Position numbers and translations under genes: made by a program. From Porogramme epimiltina (Eukaryota; Basidiomycota; Agaricomycetes; Polyporales; Polyporaceae), in NCBI GenBank assembly GCA_900155495.1, contig FTLJ01000161.1:1-64000 (forward strand): a stretch of 64,000 nt of DNA, written 5' to 3'. This document shows positions 10,935-23,600 of this stretch, in pieces. The notes under the pieces are model-generated. The model was given only the letters and a program-made list of their open reading frames with translations. It had not been told where the DNA came from and did not search any database. Numbering within the stretch: position 1 is the first letter of the stretch; each line of letters begins with the position of its first letter.

Positions 10935-11897
10935 AGATAGCGATGAGACGCATACGTGCAGACGAAGCCCGAGTGAGTGGAAGGGTGAAAGATGAGGGCC
11001 GGGGGCTCTTATGTCGAGGGGTCCGGGGGGGAAGGATGGGGAGGGGGAACGGGAATATAATGCTGTAAATGGGAAGAAAGCGATGCATGGATGCCCGCCC
11101 AGGTCGGCTAGGAGGGGGGCAAATCAGCGGTGTATGGAGGGGCGAGGGAATTGGGATGGAGGGCCGAGGGGGAGATGGCGGAGGGTGGATCAAGATGGCA
11201 AACGGGTAGCACGACCATCGCAGGGGTTCGAACGGGTTGTCGGGCGGCGCGGGAGGGAGCGAGGATGGGCTGTTGGGGCCACGAACAAAGTGCCCGATAA
11301 GGCGAGGGGATGGATGCCGGCGCGGAAGAGAGGTCACGCGAAGGGCAGCGCGGCGGAGGACGTACGAGACTGAATGGCCGGAAACGCAGGGATGGCAGAG
11401 TGCTTGTTGCGGCGGAAGCAGGCGCGGCGTGTCGCAGGGCGAGATGTGGGCCGCAACGAGTGCTCCCGCTCACACCGGAGATAGAGACGGGGTCGGGACG
11501 AGGGCCCCGGGGCGGGCGAGCGAGAGAGTGGCGTGCCATACGCGGCAAGGGCTCGCAGAAGATGACATCCACTGCCAGCCCTTGCCTCGGACGGCGGCGG
11601 AGAAAACGCAGCGTGCATCTCCTCCCAGAACCGCACTCTCTTTCCCATCCCCGCCCAGCACCAGGTGCGACCCGTCCTCGGGGCCGCATCCCCGGTCCAC
11701 CACGCGGCGGGCCAGCCTCTCTAAGCCCGCTGACGTCATCACCAACAGACGCCGTGGCCCACAGTCGACCGGCCTCGAGGCGTGCGTCGTGCGTGCAGTG
11801 CTCGGGACAAACGCCCGTCCACAACCGTGGGCCACCGCCGCCCGTGGGAACCTCGGCAGCCTTGTCTCTGCCATGCTCAGTGGAGGCTGAACGGGCC
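10935..11897. promoter_or_regulatory. Divergent promoter region between the kinase and the RRM protein
   Basis: About 960 bp of GC-rich DNA between divergent start codons. Several frames stay open for 150-290 codons on both strands, but they show composition-driven Pro/Arg/Ser translations with no recognisable domain. I take the region as non-coding promoter and 5' UTR. Confidence 0.5.
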
Positions 11898-12605
11898 ATG
11901 GAGGAAGGCACAAAGTCCAAGAAAACCGTCTTCGTCGGCGGAATCGGCGACGACGTCGACGAAAATGTCATCTACACCACCTTTGCTCCCTTCGGTCTGT
12001 GCCACGTCTCTTTTCCCGCTCTACCACCTTGCTCACCCGTCCTCGTCCACATGTGCGCGTTCCAGGCGAGGTGATCGAGGTACAGCTCCCGTCTGCCCCG
12101 ACAAACCCCTCCGCTCCGAACGGTACGTGTCCCCTTCCGTTTAGCTCGCGCATTTATAACCTCGCTCACCTGCATGTGGCCCCAGAAACGAAGCACCGAG
12201 GTTTTGCGTTCGTTACGTACTCTTCGACCGCCGATGCTCAGGATGCCATCGACAACATGGATCTCAACGAGCTCAACGGTCGCGTGCTCAGAGTCAACCT
12301 CGCCCGGCCTATGAAAGGCCCCACCCAGGCCGCTGGCAATAGGGCTAGTGCGTCTTCTCCGCCTCCCAGGGTTCCCCCGACCATCGCTCACGAGTTTTGT
12401 CCCGTCTTCGCAGTTTGGGAGTCCGAGGATTGGCTCCGCCAGTATGCCAAACCCTTGGCACAAAGCGGCGGTACGGCAATCTTCTCTTATCAGCTGAACC
12501 GCAGCTCATGCCGCTATTTTAGGTGCCAACTTGCGCGGCAAGAAAGAGGATTCTGCTAACGACGAAGACGGCGAGGAGGGAAAAGACGATGCCATGGAAG
12601 AGTGA
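11898..12605 (+). CDS. Single-RRM RNA-binding protein related to the PPIE (cyclophilin E) RRM
   Basis: Small nuclear RNA-binding protein. The first exon has RNP2 (KKTVFVGGIGDDVDENVIY), followed by FAPFG and, after an intron, EVIEVQLP. RNP1 lies in KHRGFAFVTYSSTADAQDAI, and the domain closes with NELNGRVLRVNLARPMKG. This order and the wording around RNP1 and the last strand closely match the N-terminal RRM of human PPIE. No cyclophilin domain follows: after IWESEDWLRQYAKPLA the protein ends with an acidic tail (DEDGEEGKDDAMEE) at 12605. Five exons are needed. The first donor, at 11995, is GTCTGT, which is unusual for this genome but is required to join FAPFG to EVIEV. The likely role is in the spliceosome or mRNP, by analogy with PPIE. 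Confidence 0.85.
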
Positions 12606-12787
12606 GGGCAGGCCACATCGTTGTAGACCTAGACACTCATACCGGCCGTCCGTTTGAATTTATTTACACGATGCATCACAACGACGTTCCGAGCGACTAG
12701 AACCAAGGGGCGGGTATGTCTATCATGCGCAAACTATTACAAGTACAAAGCGTATGCTACAAATACAGATGAGCGGGTACAGTACAA

Positions 12788-13729
12788 CTACATTCCGGAA
12801 CCCCCGGCGGGGTGCATGTCGGGCTCATCGAACTGCGCTCGCGCCCGCTTGATGTCCTCCTGCATGAACAGCAGCTCCTCCATGCGCGCCAGCTTCTTCG
12901 CGTCCGCCGTCCGCGAGAGCGCGCGGCGAACGTCGTCGATCGAGAGGCGCGACTTCTTCCCGCCGCCCGATGCCGTCTGGCACTGTCAGAGCGAAGAGCG
13001 GGAACGCCAGCCAGAGTGAGCTATGCGATGTGGACACGAGAGCGAGAGACAGGGGTGGAGTGCGGATAGTGTAGGAAGGGGCAAGACGGGACGCACCACA
13101 TCTAGGATGTACTCGATGAGGATCTCCTCCATAACGTTGACCGCGTCGTTCGCGGGGTTGCGGTCGTCCCCGAAGCCGTACATCAGATTCCGCACTGCGC
13201 ACGGAGTCCACGTTAGCACGTAGCACTGCGGCGGAGGAGAAAGCCGAGGTGGTCAGGAGGGGAACGCACGCTCTTTCGTGAACAGCCCGCGGTAGTTCGA
13301 GCCCTTGCGCGAGCTCCGGGTGTACAGGTTCGGGTCGCGGTACGACGCGAACGTGTACGTCGTTCCCGCGGGGCGCGTCGCAGTCGCGACGCTCGACGCC
13401 GTGGCGGCGGTGATGGGCGCAGGCGTGGTCGATGTGGATGCCGCAGCGGCGGTGGTCGTCGCGGTCGTTGTCGCTGTGGTCGAGGCGGCGGGCGTGGTGG
13501 CGGGCCGGGGAGTGACCTGCGCGTGCTGTTGTTGAGGCTGCTGTTGATAGTAGGTGTAGCTGTACGGCCAAGGGGTGCCGTAGCTCGTGACGGCCGTAGT
13601 GGGTGCGTAGGGCTGGTACTGGGTGGGGTATGCGCCGGACGTCTGAGGGTGGGTGTATGCCCCAGTCTGTGGGTGGTACCCGGTGTAAGGGTATGTCGTT
13701 CCGGTGGTGTGAGGTGGGTAGTACGACAT
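12788..13729 (-). CDS. TAF13: TFIID subunit TAF13 with a long low-complexity N-terminal extension
   Basis: Histone-fold subunit of general transcription factor TFIID, which pairs with TAF11. The conserved domain is in the last three exons: GLFTKERNLMYGFGDDRNP-type sequence, then AVNVMEEILIEYILDV, then SRLSIDDVRRALSRTADAKK and LARMEELLFMQEDIKRARA, ending at 12788. Upstream in the same frame from the ATG at 13729 is an extension of about 170 residues that is almost free of charged residues and rich in Tyr, Pro, Thr and Gln (MSYYPPHTTGTTYPYTGY), followed by an Ala/Thr-rich run. Yeast and human TAF13 are near 120-170 residues in total, so this one is about twice the usual size. It is divergent from RRP4 across 313 bp and convergent with the RRM gene. 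Confidence 0.92.
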
Positions 13730-14042
13730 TTTGGTGCGGCGGACTGAGACCGGAGATCGGATGTGAGAGAGGGAGAAGGAGTTCGCTGGTGGCTGCAACG
13801 CCCAGTGCGTCAACAGGCGAAGCGGATAGACGCCCCTAACGGGGAGGCGCATGCAAGCGCCCAGAGGCTCCGAGATTCAGATCTACTTCCCTTGGGCCCT
13901 TGCCCCGTTCAATTCGGAGTACTTCTTCAACAGCTTGAATCCCGACGCCATACCCCCGACACGCACCTCTTGACAACTAGACGTTATCAACAGACACTAT
14001 AACGCGACACATTACGCTTCGTTACCCTCACTGCCTCTAAAC
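13730..14042. promoter_or_regulatory. Bidirectional promoter TAF13 / RRP4
   Basis: 313 bp between divergent ATGs. An ACGCGAC element lies at 14002-14008, about 35 bp upstream of the RRP4 start. I see no TATA box. Confidence 0.55.
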
Positions 14043-15321
14043 ATGATATCTTTTGCATCTTTCCCCGCAACCTCCGAAGTATCCGGGAGCTATGGCTCGA
14101 CAAGACACCACCCCGACGTCGAGGATGACATAGACATGGACCTTGATGAGGACGACTTCGAAGAAGGCGTGCAGAAGATCACTGTTCCGGGCGAGTCAAT
14201 AACATCATCCCATGCGTTCATGAGGTACGCGCACCTCGCATTGTCTCCCAATTCATCCCGAATTCACGTCACGGTTCAGAGGCCACGGAACCTACGTAGA
14301 CGACGAAGAAGTAATAGCGTCAGTCGCAGGTACGGTGGAACGCGTGAACAAGCTTATTACAGTGCGCGCGGTACGCAGCAGGTATGCTTTTTACGCCCCC
14401 TCCGGATCGCGTTCTTGACATACACTACAGGTACAATCCTGAAGTCGGCGATCTTGTAGTCGGGCGTATAACGGAAGTAAGTTCGCCATCTTCGCGCTCA
14501 CTCGAATCGTACTAACTTACTACAGGTACAACCTCGACGATGGAAAGTGGACGCGAACTCACGGCAGGACGCCGTCCTAATGCTCTCCTCCGTTAACCTT
14601 CCCGGCGGTGTTCAGGTCCGCACTTTTCCTACCAGCCGCCCCGCGTCACCTCACATATAGGATACCAGAGGCGAAAACTGGAGAGCGACGAGCTCCAGAT
14701 GCGAACGTTCTTCGAGGAGGGCGATCTGCTTGTGGCTGAGGTGCAGGCGTTTTTCTCGGACGGCGCGATGTCGCTGCACACGCGCTCGCTGCGATACGGG
14801 AAGGTGCGTCGCGCTCGTTGTAGATGCCGCGTTTGTCTCCCTGAGTGGAACCTTGCGTGTAGCTCCGGAACGGACAGCTAGTATCGGTCCCCCCGATCCT
14901 CATCCGCCGCCTCAAGTCGCACTTCGTCTCGCTGCCGTGCGGCGTGGACCTCATCCTCGGGCTGAACGGCTACATCTGGGTCAGCAAGCACGCGAAGCAG
15001 AGCGGGCAGGAGGGCGAGGACGGGCTCGACGCGGAGGCCGTGTACTCGAACAAAAACGATGTGAGCGGCCCTTCCTGCGAACGTGACGCGCAGAGTGTTT
15101 ATTATTGGGAACAGACCATCGACGATGCGACTCGCGCGGCGATCGCCCGTGTGAGCAACATTATCAGGATTCTCGCGGCTCATTTTGTGCCCCTTACAGA
15201 CGCGGTGTTGCTTGAGGCCTACGAGTGGGCCGTCGAGCAGGAGAGTGCGGTCAAGGATGTACTCAACGATGAGTATGCAGAAAATATGGTAGCTTGCATA
15301 GGCGTAGGCATACGTCAATGA
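14043..15321 (+). CDS. RRP4: Exosome complex subunit RRP4 (S1/KH cap protein)
   Basis: RNA-binding cap subunit of the RNA exosome (EXOSC2 counterpart). The first exon starts [15 protein letters not shown], has an acidic stretch, and reaches [16 protein letters not shown], the conserved entry to the N-terminal domain. Short exons then give [49 protein letters not shown] and [19 protein letters not shown], typical of the S1 domain. The KH region and C terminus follow: [55 protein letters not shown] and [11 protein letters not shown]. The C-terminal exon begins [18 protein letters not shown] and ends at 15321. At least seven exons are needed, several under 60 nt. With MTR3 this makes two exosome subunits in one window. 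Confidence 0.93.
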
Positions 15322-15450
15322 AGAATGCTATTGCGGGTCCCTACACGAGCGCATATATTCGCATAGTACACGACAGCACTGTTCAGGGCAAGCACAGATG
15401 TCGTACACAGCAGTTGCAACTACTAGAAGACCCCCGGGACTGGCTCGGCA

Positions 15451-17283
15451 TTAATCTGAATCGAGGTCACCCCCTCTACCCCCTTTGACCTCCAAATGTC
15501 TCGCGTCGTCCATCATCACCTTGATCTCATGCCACTGTATGCTAATGACCTGTCGTTCGTCGAGCCAGTCCATGATTGCATCTGCATTGGTCAGGTCCTC
15601 TGGGGGCTGCTTGCCTTTCGCATACGCGACTTTCACGAAGCTGCGTCCGGTGCGTATGGCTTTGAGATTGTCGATCTCATCTCGCAAAGCGTGGAAGAGG
15701 TGATACTGTAGGTGACAAGGTTAGAACAGGGTATAACCTGGTCATTGCAGCCACGCACCTCCCAGTGGGTGAACCTATGGTATGTCCTCGTGCGCTTGGC
15801 GCAGAAGCGACCCAGATCGAACTGTTTCTTCGGTTTCGATGACTCGCCTTCATCATCGCTACTCCTAGAATCATCATCCGAGTCTCCCGTCGACTGTTGT
15901 TCACATCCGAGTCAGCGACGCGTATGTATACGTGGTGGTCGAGTGTACCTGGTATGTTAGACGATCGTATGGGTTTCCACTCAGCCTGCCCTGTATAGTC
16001 GATTTGCGTGCTCCAAGGTTACAAGCATCACAACCTGGAACAGTGAATTCGAGGTACTGTTGTTCCCAGTCAGGATATTTGTCGAGTGCCTTCTTGAACC
16101 TGGGTTTCCACGTGGAACCTGCGACGAGTGAGTCTCGCATTCCTTCCAATTTCCTGCGGGTGATCTTCAGTGGGACAGAGAAGTACTGCTCTGTAATCGA
16201 TGTCAATACGAAGAAACCGAACTAGGCTTGAAGGAACATACGGCTCTGTAGTGATAACGCGACTTCTTCCCTCTCGTCCTCGTCACGAACCGCCATGTGG
16301 ACAAATAGTTGACAGACAATTTTGAAGTGGTGAAGGAGGTCTTGATAGGTGCCCATGCTGAATTCTGCAGGAAGTTCAACGGCCTGACTGTTGTCGTCTT
16401 CCACGATGAATGTGTCCTCTTCTTCATTAGTGTCATTTTCGTCGTTGTCAGAAGTGTGATTATGAGGTCGTGCATGTGCAAAAGGAGCCGCGTAGTCGTC
16501 GTCGTCGTCGTCTTCAACATCTGACTGAGAGGCATCGGACGCAACAGGCTCGCCTCGTTTTTTGCCTGCGAATTGCTTGTCAAGACATCAGGAGAGCACA
16601 TTTCGGGAAGCTCACGCTTCAACCGCTCCAAGTTCTTCTGAAATTCGGACCGCTTGTCGCGTGTCCGCAGGCGGGGCTCGATGATCCCTAAAGCCTGAGT
16701 GAGTAGGTATACGTACCCAGCAATTGACGGTGAGGATCGCACTCTTTTGGTCAACCTCGCCCATAAGGTCGTCCTCATCCTCATCAGGTGTAGGGGGCCT
16801 TTTGCCTTTGACCAATTTCCCCCTCTTGCGAGGTGGAACTTCCTCCTCGTCTGAGTCCAGTACAACGGATGCCGGTTTCTTTACGACCCTCTTTCCCTTC
16901 CGCGCGCGCACACCTTCATCATCAGATTCTATATCTTCGCTGACTGCCCTTGCCCTTTTCTTGCCTTTTCTTGTAACCTTCGGAGAGATTGGTGGCGGCG
17001 GTTCATCCTCGCTATCCGAGACGACGACTACTCGGGGCTCAAAATGAATCGCACCGGGGTCACTGCTCTGGCTGTCGTCGTCACCAACAGGTAAATGCGA
17101 AGGTCCAGGCGCATCATCACCAGAGTCTTTGGGCAATACAGCACGCCTCTTTCTTTTGGGGCGTTTGCGAGGCGAGGATGGTGACCGTCGAGGACTTGGA
17201 GCCGGGGAACTGGACAGGAACGCGTCGAGTTTTTTCTGTTTCAATTTCTTCGGCGTGGAAGTACTTTGCGTCCGCCGCGGCAT
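15451..17283 (-). CDS. DUF4211 domain protein, nuclear, function unknown
   Basis: Starts at 17283 with MPRRTQSTSTPKKLKQKKLD, then a long disordered, highly charged region with many basic nuclear-localisation-like clusters (RKRPKRKRRA, RKGKKRARA) and acidic Ser/Asp/Glu patches suited to CK2. After an exon with DKRSEFQKNLERLKR come a poly-acidic stretch and the folded part: VELPAEFSMGTYQDLLHHFK, IVCQLFVHMAVRDEDEREEV, YFSVPLKITRRKLEGMRDS, then WKPRFKKALDKYPDWEQQYL with PGCDACNL, and the C-terminal exon YHLFHALRDEIDNL to the stop at 15451. This arrangement matches the fungal DUF4211 family. The C-x2-C pair in GCDACNLG could be half of a metal site. I do not know its function; nuclear or chromatin association is inferred from composition only. 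Confidence 0.8.
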
Positions 17284-17653
17284 CTCTGTTGATGGTACGG
17301 ACGGCGCGAGTGAATTAGGAGTATACAGAGACAGAAGCGAGGGTAGTCTGTGTAGTAGCTACCTGACTGGCGCGTCGAGAGTCGGGGCGCGTTGGTGGCA
17401 ATGTGACCACGTGACTTACGCGACTTCCTCGCCGCCCACTCAGTGCGCAGGACACTGCCGCCGTTGTCGGCGACAACATTGCCTCAAGCACTTTGCATTC
17501 ATCCACCAATACTCTAGACCCGCTTTACGCCATCTGCGCCCCAACCCCCTCATGACGCTGTAGTGTGGAGCTCCGCATTAGACTCAACGATAGTCCCCCG
17601 CCCTCAGCTATCCATCGTACCTCTGCTGGTTCTCTGTACTCGACACCTGCAGC
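17284..17653. promoter_or_regulatory. Bidirectional promoter, DUF4211 gene / C1-solenoid gene
   Basis: 370 bp between divergent ATGs. It contains the composite element at 17408-17424 that is also present in the ELF1/kinesin-5 promoter. Confidence 0.6.
17408..17424 (+). promoter_or_regulatory. Composite element CACGTGA-N2-TACGCGAC (copy 1)
   Basis: An E-box-like CACGTG followed two bases after its A by TACGCGAC. It differs from copy 2 (45698-45714) only at the two central bases. It lies about 125 bp from the DUF4211 start and 230 bp from the C1-solenoid start. The binding factor is unknown; CACGTG is the core for bHLH proteins such as Cbf1, and ACGCG is the core of MBF-type cell-cycle boxes. 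Confidence 0.45.
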
Positions 17654-20600
17654 ATGGCAGGAACTCCCACCCTTCGTGTGGACACAGCTGCCGCAGGTCA
17701 GTTCGTGATCGGGCCCGGCTCTTCAGCAGCCTCCCCAACTTCCCCTCGTTCTCCATTTGGCACATTCACCAAGGACCGTGCCCGGAGCATTTCTCAAGCT
17801 GTCTTACCATCCTTTCGAATATCCGGAGAATCTGAGAGGGAGAAACTTGGCGAAAGCTCAAGACCTTCCGTTAACCCAGGCCTCAGCAGAGCACGGAACG
17901 AGTCCCGCAAGCTGCTTGCACACATCCTTTCACAGCTGCAGATCCGGCCAACACCCCCATCCCTCCTTAGTACGCTTGTCTCTGGCTCCGGCCGAAACGA
18001 GAAGGGCGGCTCTGTGATCAGAAGTGTTAAAGGTGCCGTAAAGTATACCGGAACACTACGCGAGCGCAGGACACACCAGCCTGTCTCCCAGGACGACGAG
18101 GACTCAGAAGACGAGACAGTAGATGGCTTTAACACGGACGTGACCGTCGACCTCCTCCATCAGCTGAAGGATGTACTCACACTGTCTATCGCCCATAGCT
18201 GGGATATATTCTACGACAGGTAAGTAGCTACATCGTTCTAAATTTCCTGTTCTGACTCCTCTGCCAAAGTACCCCTCAGAATCAGCGAAGTAACAGCGAG
18301 AAACTCAAGGATGCGTTCAGGCGTCGACGGAGTCTGTCGATTGGCCGTGGACCACGGTCTCGCTCCCCTTCCGTCGGCCGCGGCGACGGCGAAGGCGTTG
18401 TTCATGCACCCGAATTACTTTCTCAATGCATATCAATCTTAGCGTCCATAATTGCTGAAGACTGTCGGTATAAGGTGTCGGCTCCGCGCCCTTCACGCCC
18501 TCCTAATACACTCCAGTTCATCTCGCTGGATGTGGCAAGGTTTTTGCTGCACACCCACCGCCACGACCCCCGCGTTATATCACAGATTGGATTCGCGCTG
18601 CTTCCGGCCTTCATGACCTTCGGGCCCGAGATGCACACACGACTGCTCCAGTTCTTCGATGAGGGTGTGTTGGGCAATTTGCTAGCGGATTTGAGGGATT
18701 TGCAGGGCATGCACCAGTTAACGTCCCCGGCGGCAGGTGCGAATTTATGCTTAGTGAGGATGGATGGGGGAGCTGAGTATTTAGTAGATATGTCGTACAA
18801 TGATCCTTCGTCCAATGATCAGGCACCCATGGTGTCCATCCTTGTAGACGAAGTGAAGGAAGACTCAATTGGTACGGCGCACACGGAGGCTAATTGGCGA
18901 CGCTGGACGCCTGCGCTTTCTCCAGAAGACGTTCCGCTACGATCCACCTCGGCACCATTGCAGGACGTCGCGATCTACCACCTGTCATCCATCATCCCTG
19001 CACTGCTAGCCGCTATTTTCGAGGGCATCGACCTCGCGAGTACAAATTCCTCTACTCTCCACAGGTTCCACAAGCTTCTTAGCCGCATCGCGGAGAGCAA
19101 GCCAGACGCATATCTCGATGCTCTCGCCGTTATTGCATACCACACCCCCCGTTCTCGCTATGCTGCTATCAGCCTTCTCCTCTCCTACTGGCCACATGCG
19201 ATCGGCCACCTAACCATCAGCAAGACATTCCCCACTGTCAACTACCACGACGCCATCGCGCGAGAGTCCCAGGGTGTAACCGTTTCCAGAAGACATTATA
19301 CTCACCCTTATGCTCACCAATTCGTTCCATGGAGATTCCCTCGCGCAGTGGGCCCCGGCGTCTTTGCAGGGCTGTCGCAACACGATTGCCATTCCTGCTC
19401 GAACGTCATTGAAGGCTTTGGTTTGCTCTGCTCTCTATGCATGTGCATGGTCCACTTCGACTGCTATGAGTATCCCGAAGGAAGCTTCTTCACCCAATAC
19501 AGTGTCGCCGCAGATCCGAGCCTGCAAAAGGTCGCAGTACACCGTTTCTCACACATTCTCCCCCAACGGCACATCCTCGGGTCCGAACTCGTTCGAAGGG
19601 AGCAGCACGCATTCAGGCCCGTCAATCTTTTCAGCCTTACGCTATGCTTCATCTGTAGGAAGCCACTGTGGGGCCCACTAGCGCAGGCGATGAAATGTGG
19701 TGCATGCAAGTTATTTGCGCACTCGTCCTGTTTAACCACCGCAACATCGGACGAACTGGCGAGGTGCCGTTCGATTAACATCGACGACACGTACATGACC
19801 ATTCCTTGGAAAGATTTGCGACAATCATTTGCGGACCACTATAGGGAGATCTTCCTTACCGAAGCGGACCTTCCTTACAGGACGTATGAAGAACTTTCCG
19901 TCTTCTTAGCCATCCTTTGGGTGCAACTCCAAATCCTCGACAATGGACTCGCTCTGGGGTCTATCGTTGTGCAACAGAAGACCGCCCCACCTGACGGACA
20001 CATAGACGAGTTCGAGTTGCATTACCTCGTCAATCTCCTCGAGGTCTTTTTATCTTCTCGCGCTCCGACAGTCTCCACGGCGCTATCGGACCATCTTGTG
20101 GAGAACCGCATGCGAGCATCCGACACTCATCTCTTCTTCAACTGGAATGTTCTAGCCTTCGTGACCAGTGTCATCAAGACGCCGCTGCCCTCTTTAGACG
20201 ATTTCGGTACCGTGGATCTCCTCACGCCTGGACAGCCGACACGGGACAACGAAGACAGTTCTTACCCGTTCGAAGTAGCCACACTCGCCCATCTGAGGGA
20301 CCAGCTCGGAGAGCAGCTCAATCTTCACTCTGAAGCTGCCGCTCGCTACCTCCTTTCTCAACTCTTCCACCTAGGCTTTTTCCAGCGCGTTGATTCGGCG
20401 GGCAAACTCTTCGATGGCGGGCCTCATCCGGAACGTCTCATGTGTTCTTTCCCCATCCCAATGGGACTCGAAGTCTCGACGGAGGTCGAGACTCTGGTGG
20501 CCGCAATCGAGGCATGCCTTTCCGACATTGACCTCTCGGTGAACGAAACGGGCCTACTTCTCTTGGTTCGAAGGTTCTGGCCAGACGGTATGCTCACCGA

Positions 20601-23600
20601 CTACGCTCTCCGCCGCCTGTCGAAAGCCGTCCTCTCTTGGATCCTGTCTGAGGTGAACACCTTTCCCCCGACGTCTCATCTATAATCTAACCATTGTTCT
20701 GGTAGGATGACGACCTAGCGACGATGCTACGCGACTATGTCGCCAGGGGCCTTAGCCTCCCAGGCGTGAGGTCCGGGGTGGATATCCCTCCATGGCCATC
20801 GACATCACAGACGCGACCTACTCCAGCCAGCTCCGCTAACAACGGCGGTGACTATGTCGCAGGAAGGCGGTCCCTATCTATGCGATACGCTGCCCGGTGG
20901 CTGTTGGCGCTCCACGACCAAGATATTGACGGTTACGCGACGATGGTATTCGACATCCTTGTCGAAAAGGCTCACGAGCTTCCCGTTGCCGACGAATTCT
21001 TCCTTGGGAAGGGCCGCGGGGCCGGAGACAGGAAAGAAGCCACCGTCACAGAGAAGACATTGCATTTGATCCTCAAGCTCAGTCAAGCTTCCGTCCTCTT
21101 CACGGCTTTCGACGACCTGTTCCAGAAATGGCTCGAACGTGCCTCGTCCCTAGATGTCGACCAGCAACTAGTGAGTGCTACTGCTTTCATGTGTTGGTGC
21201 CTTTCTGATTGTTCCTAAGCCTCTTGCTGCACTCTCTCGCCTCTTCAACAGGGAACTTGATGGGACATCACAGCGATTCAGCGCTGTGGGTGCGGAATCT
21301 CGCCAGTCCATGACGGAGACACTGAGCGTCTTGACAATCAACCCTCTCAAAGTCATAATCGAGATCGCCCAAAAGTCATATGAAGGTTTCGACATGACCC
21401 TTCACTGGCTTTGTCTCTTCGTTCGATCGGGGGTAGAGATATCTGTGCAGACATTCATGCAACTCGTTGGCCTGGGTAACAAATTCGGCGTGTCTTTAGA
21501 AGTGTGTTCGCTCCTGATCAAGGCCGCGCTCTGGTCATGTTGGTTGAAATCGACGGGACGCCAAGATTTGCAAACAGTGGTAGCTGCCATCCACACAGGT
21601 ATTGGACCCCAGCTCGTGTCCTATCTTCAGGCACACCACCGTGTTGAAGAAGTGTAAGACTCCCCAGAGACTGCCTACTACAGATTGTATGCTGAAACAC
21701 CTTCAAGTCTACAGGTCCTTCGACAATCATTGACGACATGCCTGCTTCTCTACGGGTGTGAACGAGAATTCCTAGTTGAGTCAGGGATGATCTTGGGAAG
21801 CGAAATTCAAGGACTCCCTTCCAGGTTGGTAGTCGAGGCACCTGTCAGTCATGCGTACTTATCTCTAGCACAGACGCAAGCTGCACGGGCATAACTCGGC
21901 AAACACGGACCCCATTATCGTGAACTCAGCGATAATCGAAGCTCTCCGAACATACGTGGAGACAGGACTTGACGAGGTTTCCTGTGTAGCGGCGAAGTTT
22001 TTCGACGCGTTTATACATCGTGCTAAACACGTCGAGGGTTTCGAGGTCGACAATTTCATTCTACGCAATGGCTCCTCGCTATGCACTTGGTATGTTGGCA
22101 ACAAATGCTCATTCTCGAAGTGCTTATTCACCCGTATCTGACAGCATGTGGCAATTCTATGCCACACAGGTATCAGAGATTTCTGCTATCCGAACATCTC
22201 TACTACTACGTGTCCTTGCCGTCGACGCGCAGCCCTTCCAAACCCTCCTTCAAAGCCTGTTCGAGTTTGGTGACAATTGGGAAGCTCGGTAAGAATATTG
22301 GGTACGAGCGTCGGAACAACGTCATTGACTCGTGGCTGGCAATCTAGGTTACAAGCCATCGTCCGTCTCTTCCGGATCGTCGAAGATGTAACTAGTCCCG
22401 CATTCACAGTAAATGATCGGCAATGGCGCTCTAGCGTCATCGATGTCTTCCGCTACTTCTTCGGAGCTTTATGGGAAGACGGAAACGTAGGCAGATTTGG
22501 TACCCAGGAATATGATGCTCTCATTGATAACTTTTTTCCAGGAGGAAGTCAGACTATCTGTAGATACTTGGTCGCAAACGCTCCTCAATGCTCATTTCGA
22601 GGCCATCACACTTTGCTGGGACGAAGCATTGGCCAAGTCGCCGATCGCCGATCGACGGAAATTAGTTTCTTTCCTGGTTCAGCTTCGTCCACATTTCCCT
22701 CAATGGCGACGTGAGTCCTTGTGCACTCCACGGCTGCCGTTACACTTATACACGTTTTAGTTTTGTCATGGGACATCTTGCTTGAGGCGCTCCTTGAGGG
22801 TGAATTTGCACAGAAGAACGGTGACGATGAGGAAGGCCCTATGTCTGCCCACCTGGTAAGTTTTATGCATCTATTCACGCAGCACATAAACCGACCTTTC
22901 TTTAGTCTTTATATGGGATGCCTTCCGATACACGTAGAAGCATGCTCGTGGATCCAGATCTACTCTCTCTTCAGGTTCGTACTGTTGGTCTATCCTTTAG
23001 TGGCTACGCTGTAACCTATAACCTCTTGGTAGAACTCCCTCGTGTCGCTCGCCCTCCGGATGGTGGCCGAAGGAATCCCAATTGACGTGAACTCGATGCT
23101 CAAACTCAAGGACCACCTCGCCAAAACTATTGGATTTGCAGAAGCGGCCATGGTTTCTCTGGGCAGCACCAATAGCTTCCACGTCCGCTTCGGGATGCTT
23201 GATGCGATTCCCGAAACCGCCTACCCATGCTTGAACGAACTGATGTTAGTCCTGGATTCGCCCCAGCCATACAACCTCACATCGGCGACAATGGGTGGAC
23301 GGTACATCGAGGACGAAATGCCAGCGCCTCTCCTCGTGGGCTCGCTCTTCGTAGATCTCTTCCTGGAAACATTCTCCAACTGCTACAAGATTGAGACATT
23401 ACCAGCACTGACGCTCAAGAATATGATCAAGTCACTCATCATGGTCATCTACAAGCACGACTTCGACAGCAGACCGTTAAAGCTGTACCAAGGTCACCTC
23501 AGGCGCGCAATAAAACGAGCACTGGACCTGCTCCTGATCGACCTGAGCTATGACGTCCGTCAACTTGTGCTCACAGCGTGTCATGCATTCATCAAGAGAT

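Noticed and set aside
11108..12074. Long overlapping open frames on both strands (up to 287 codons) between the kinase and the RRM gene
   Set aside because: They run across each other and into the RRM exon, and have GC-driven composition and no family resemblance; best explained by scarcity of stop codons in GC-rich DNA.
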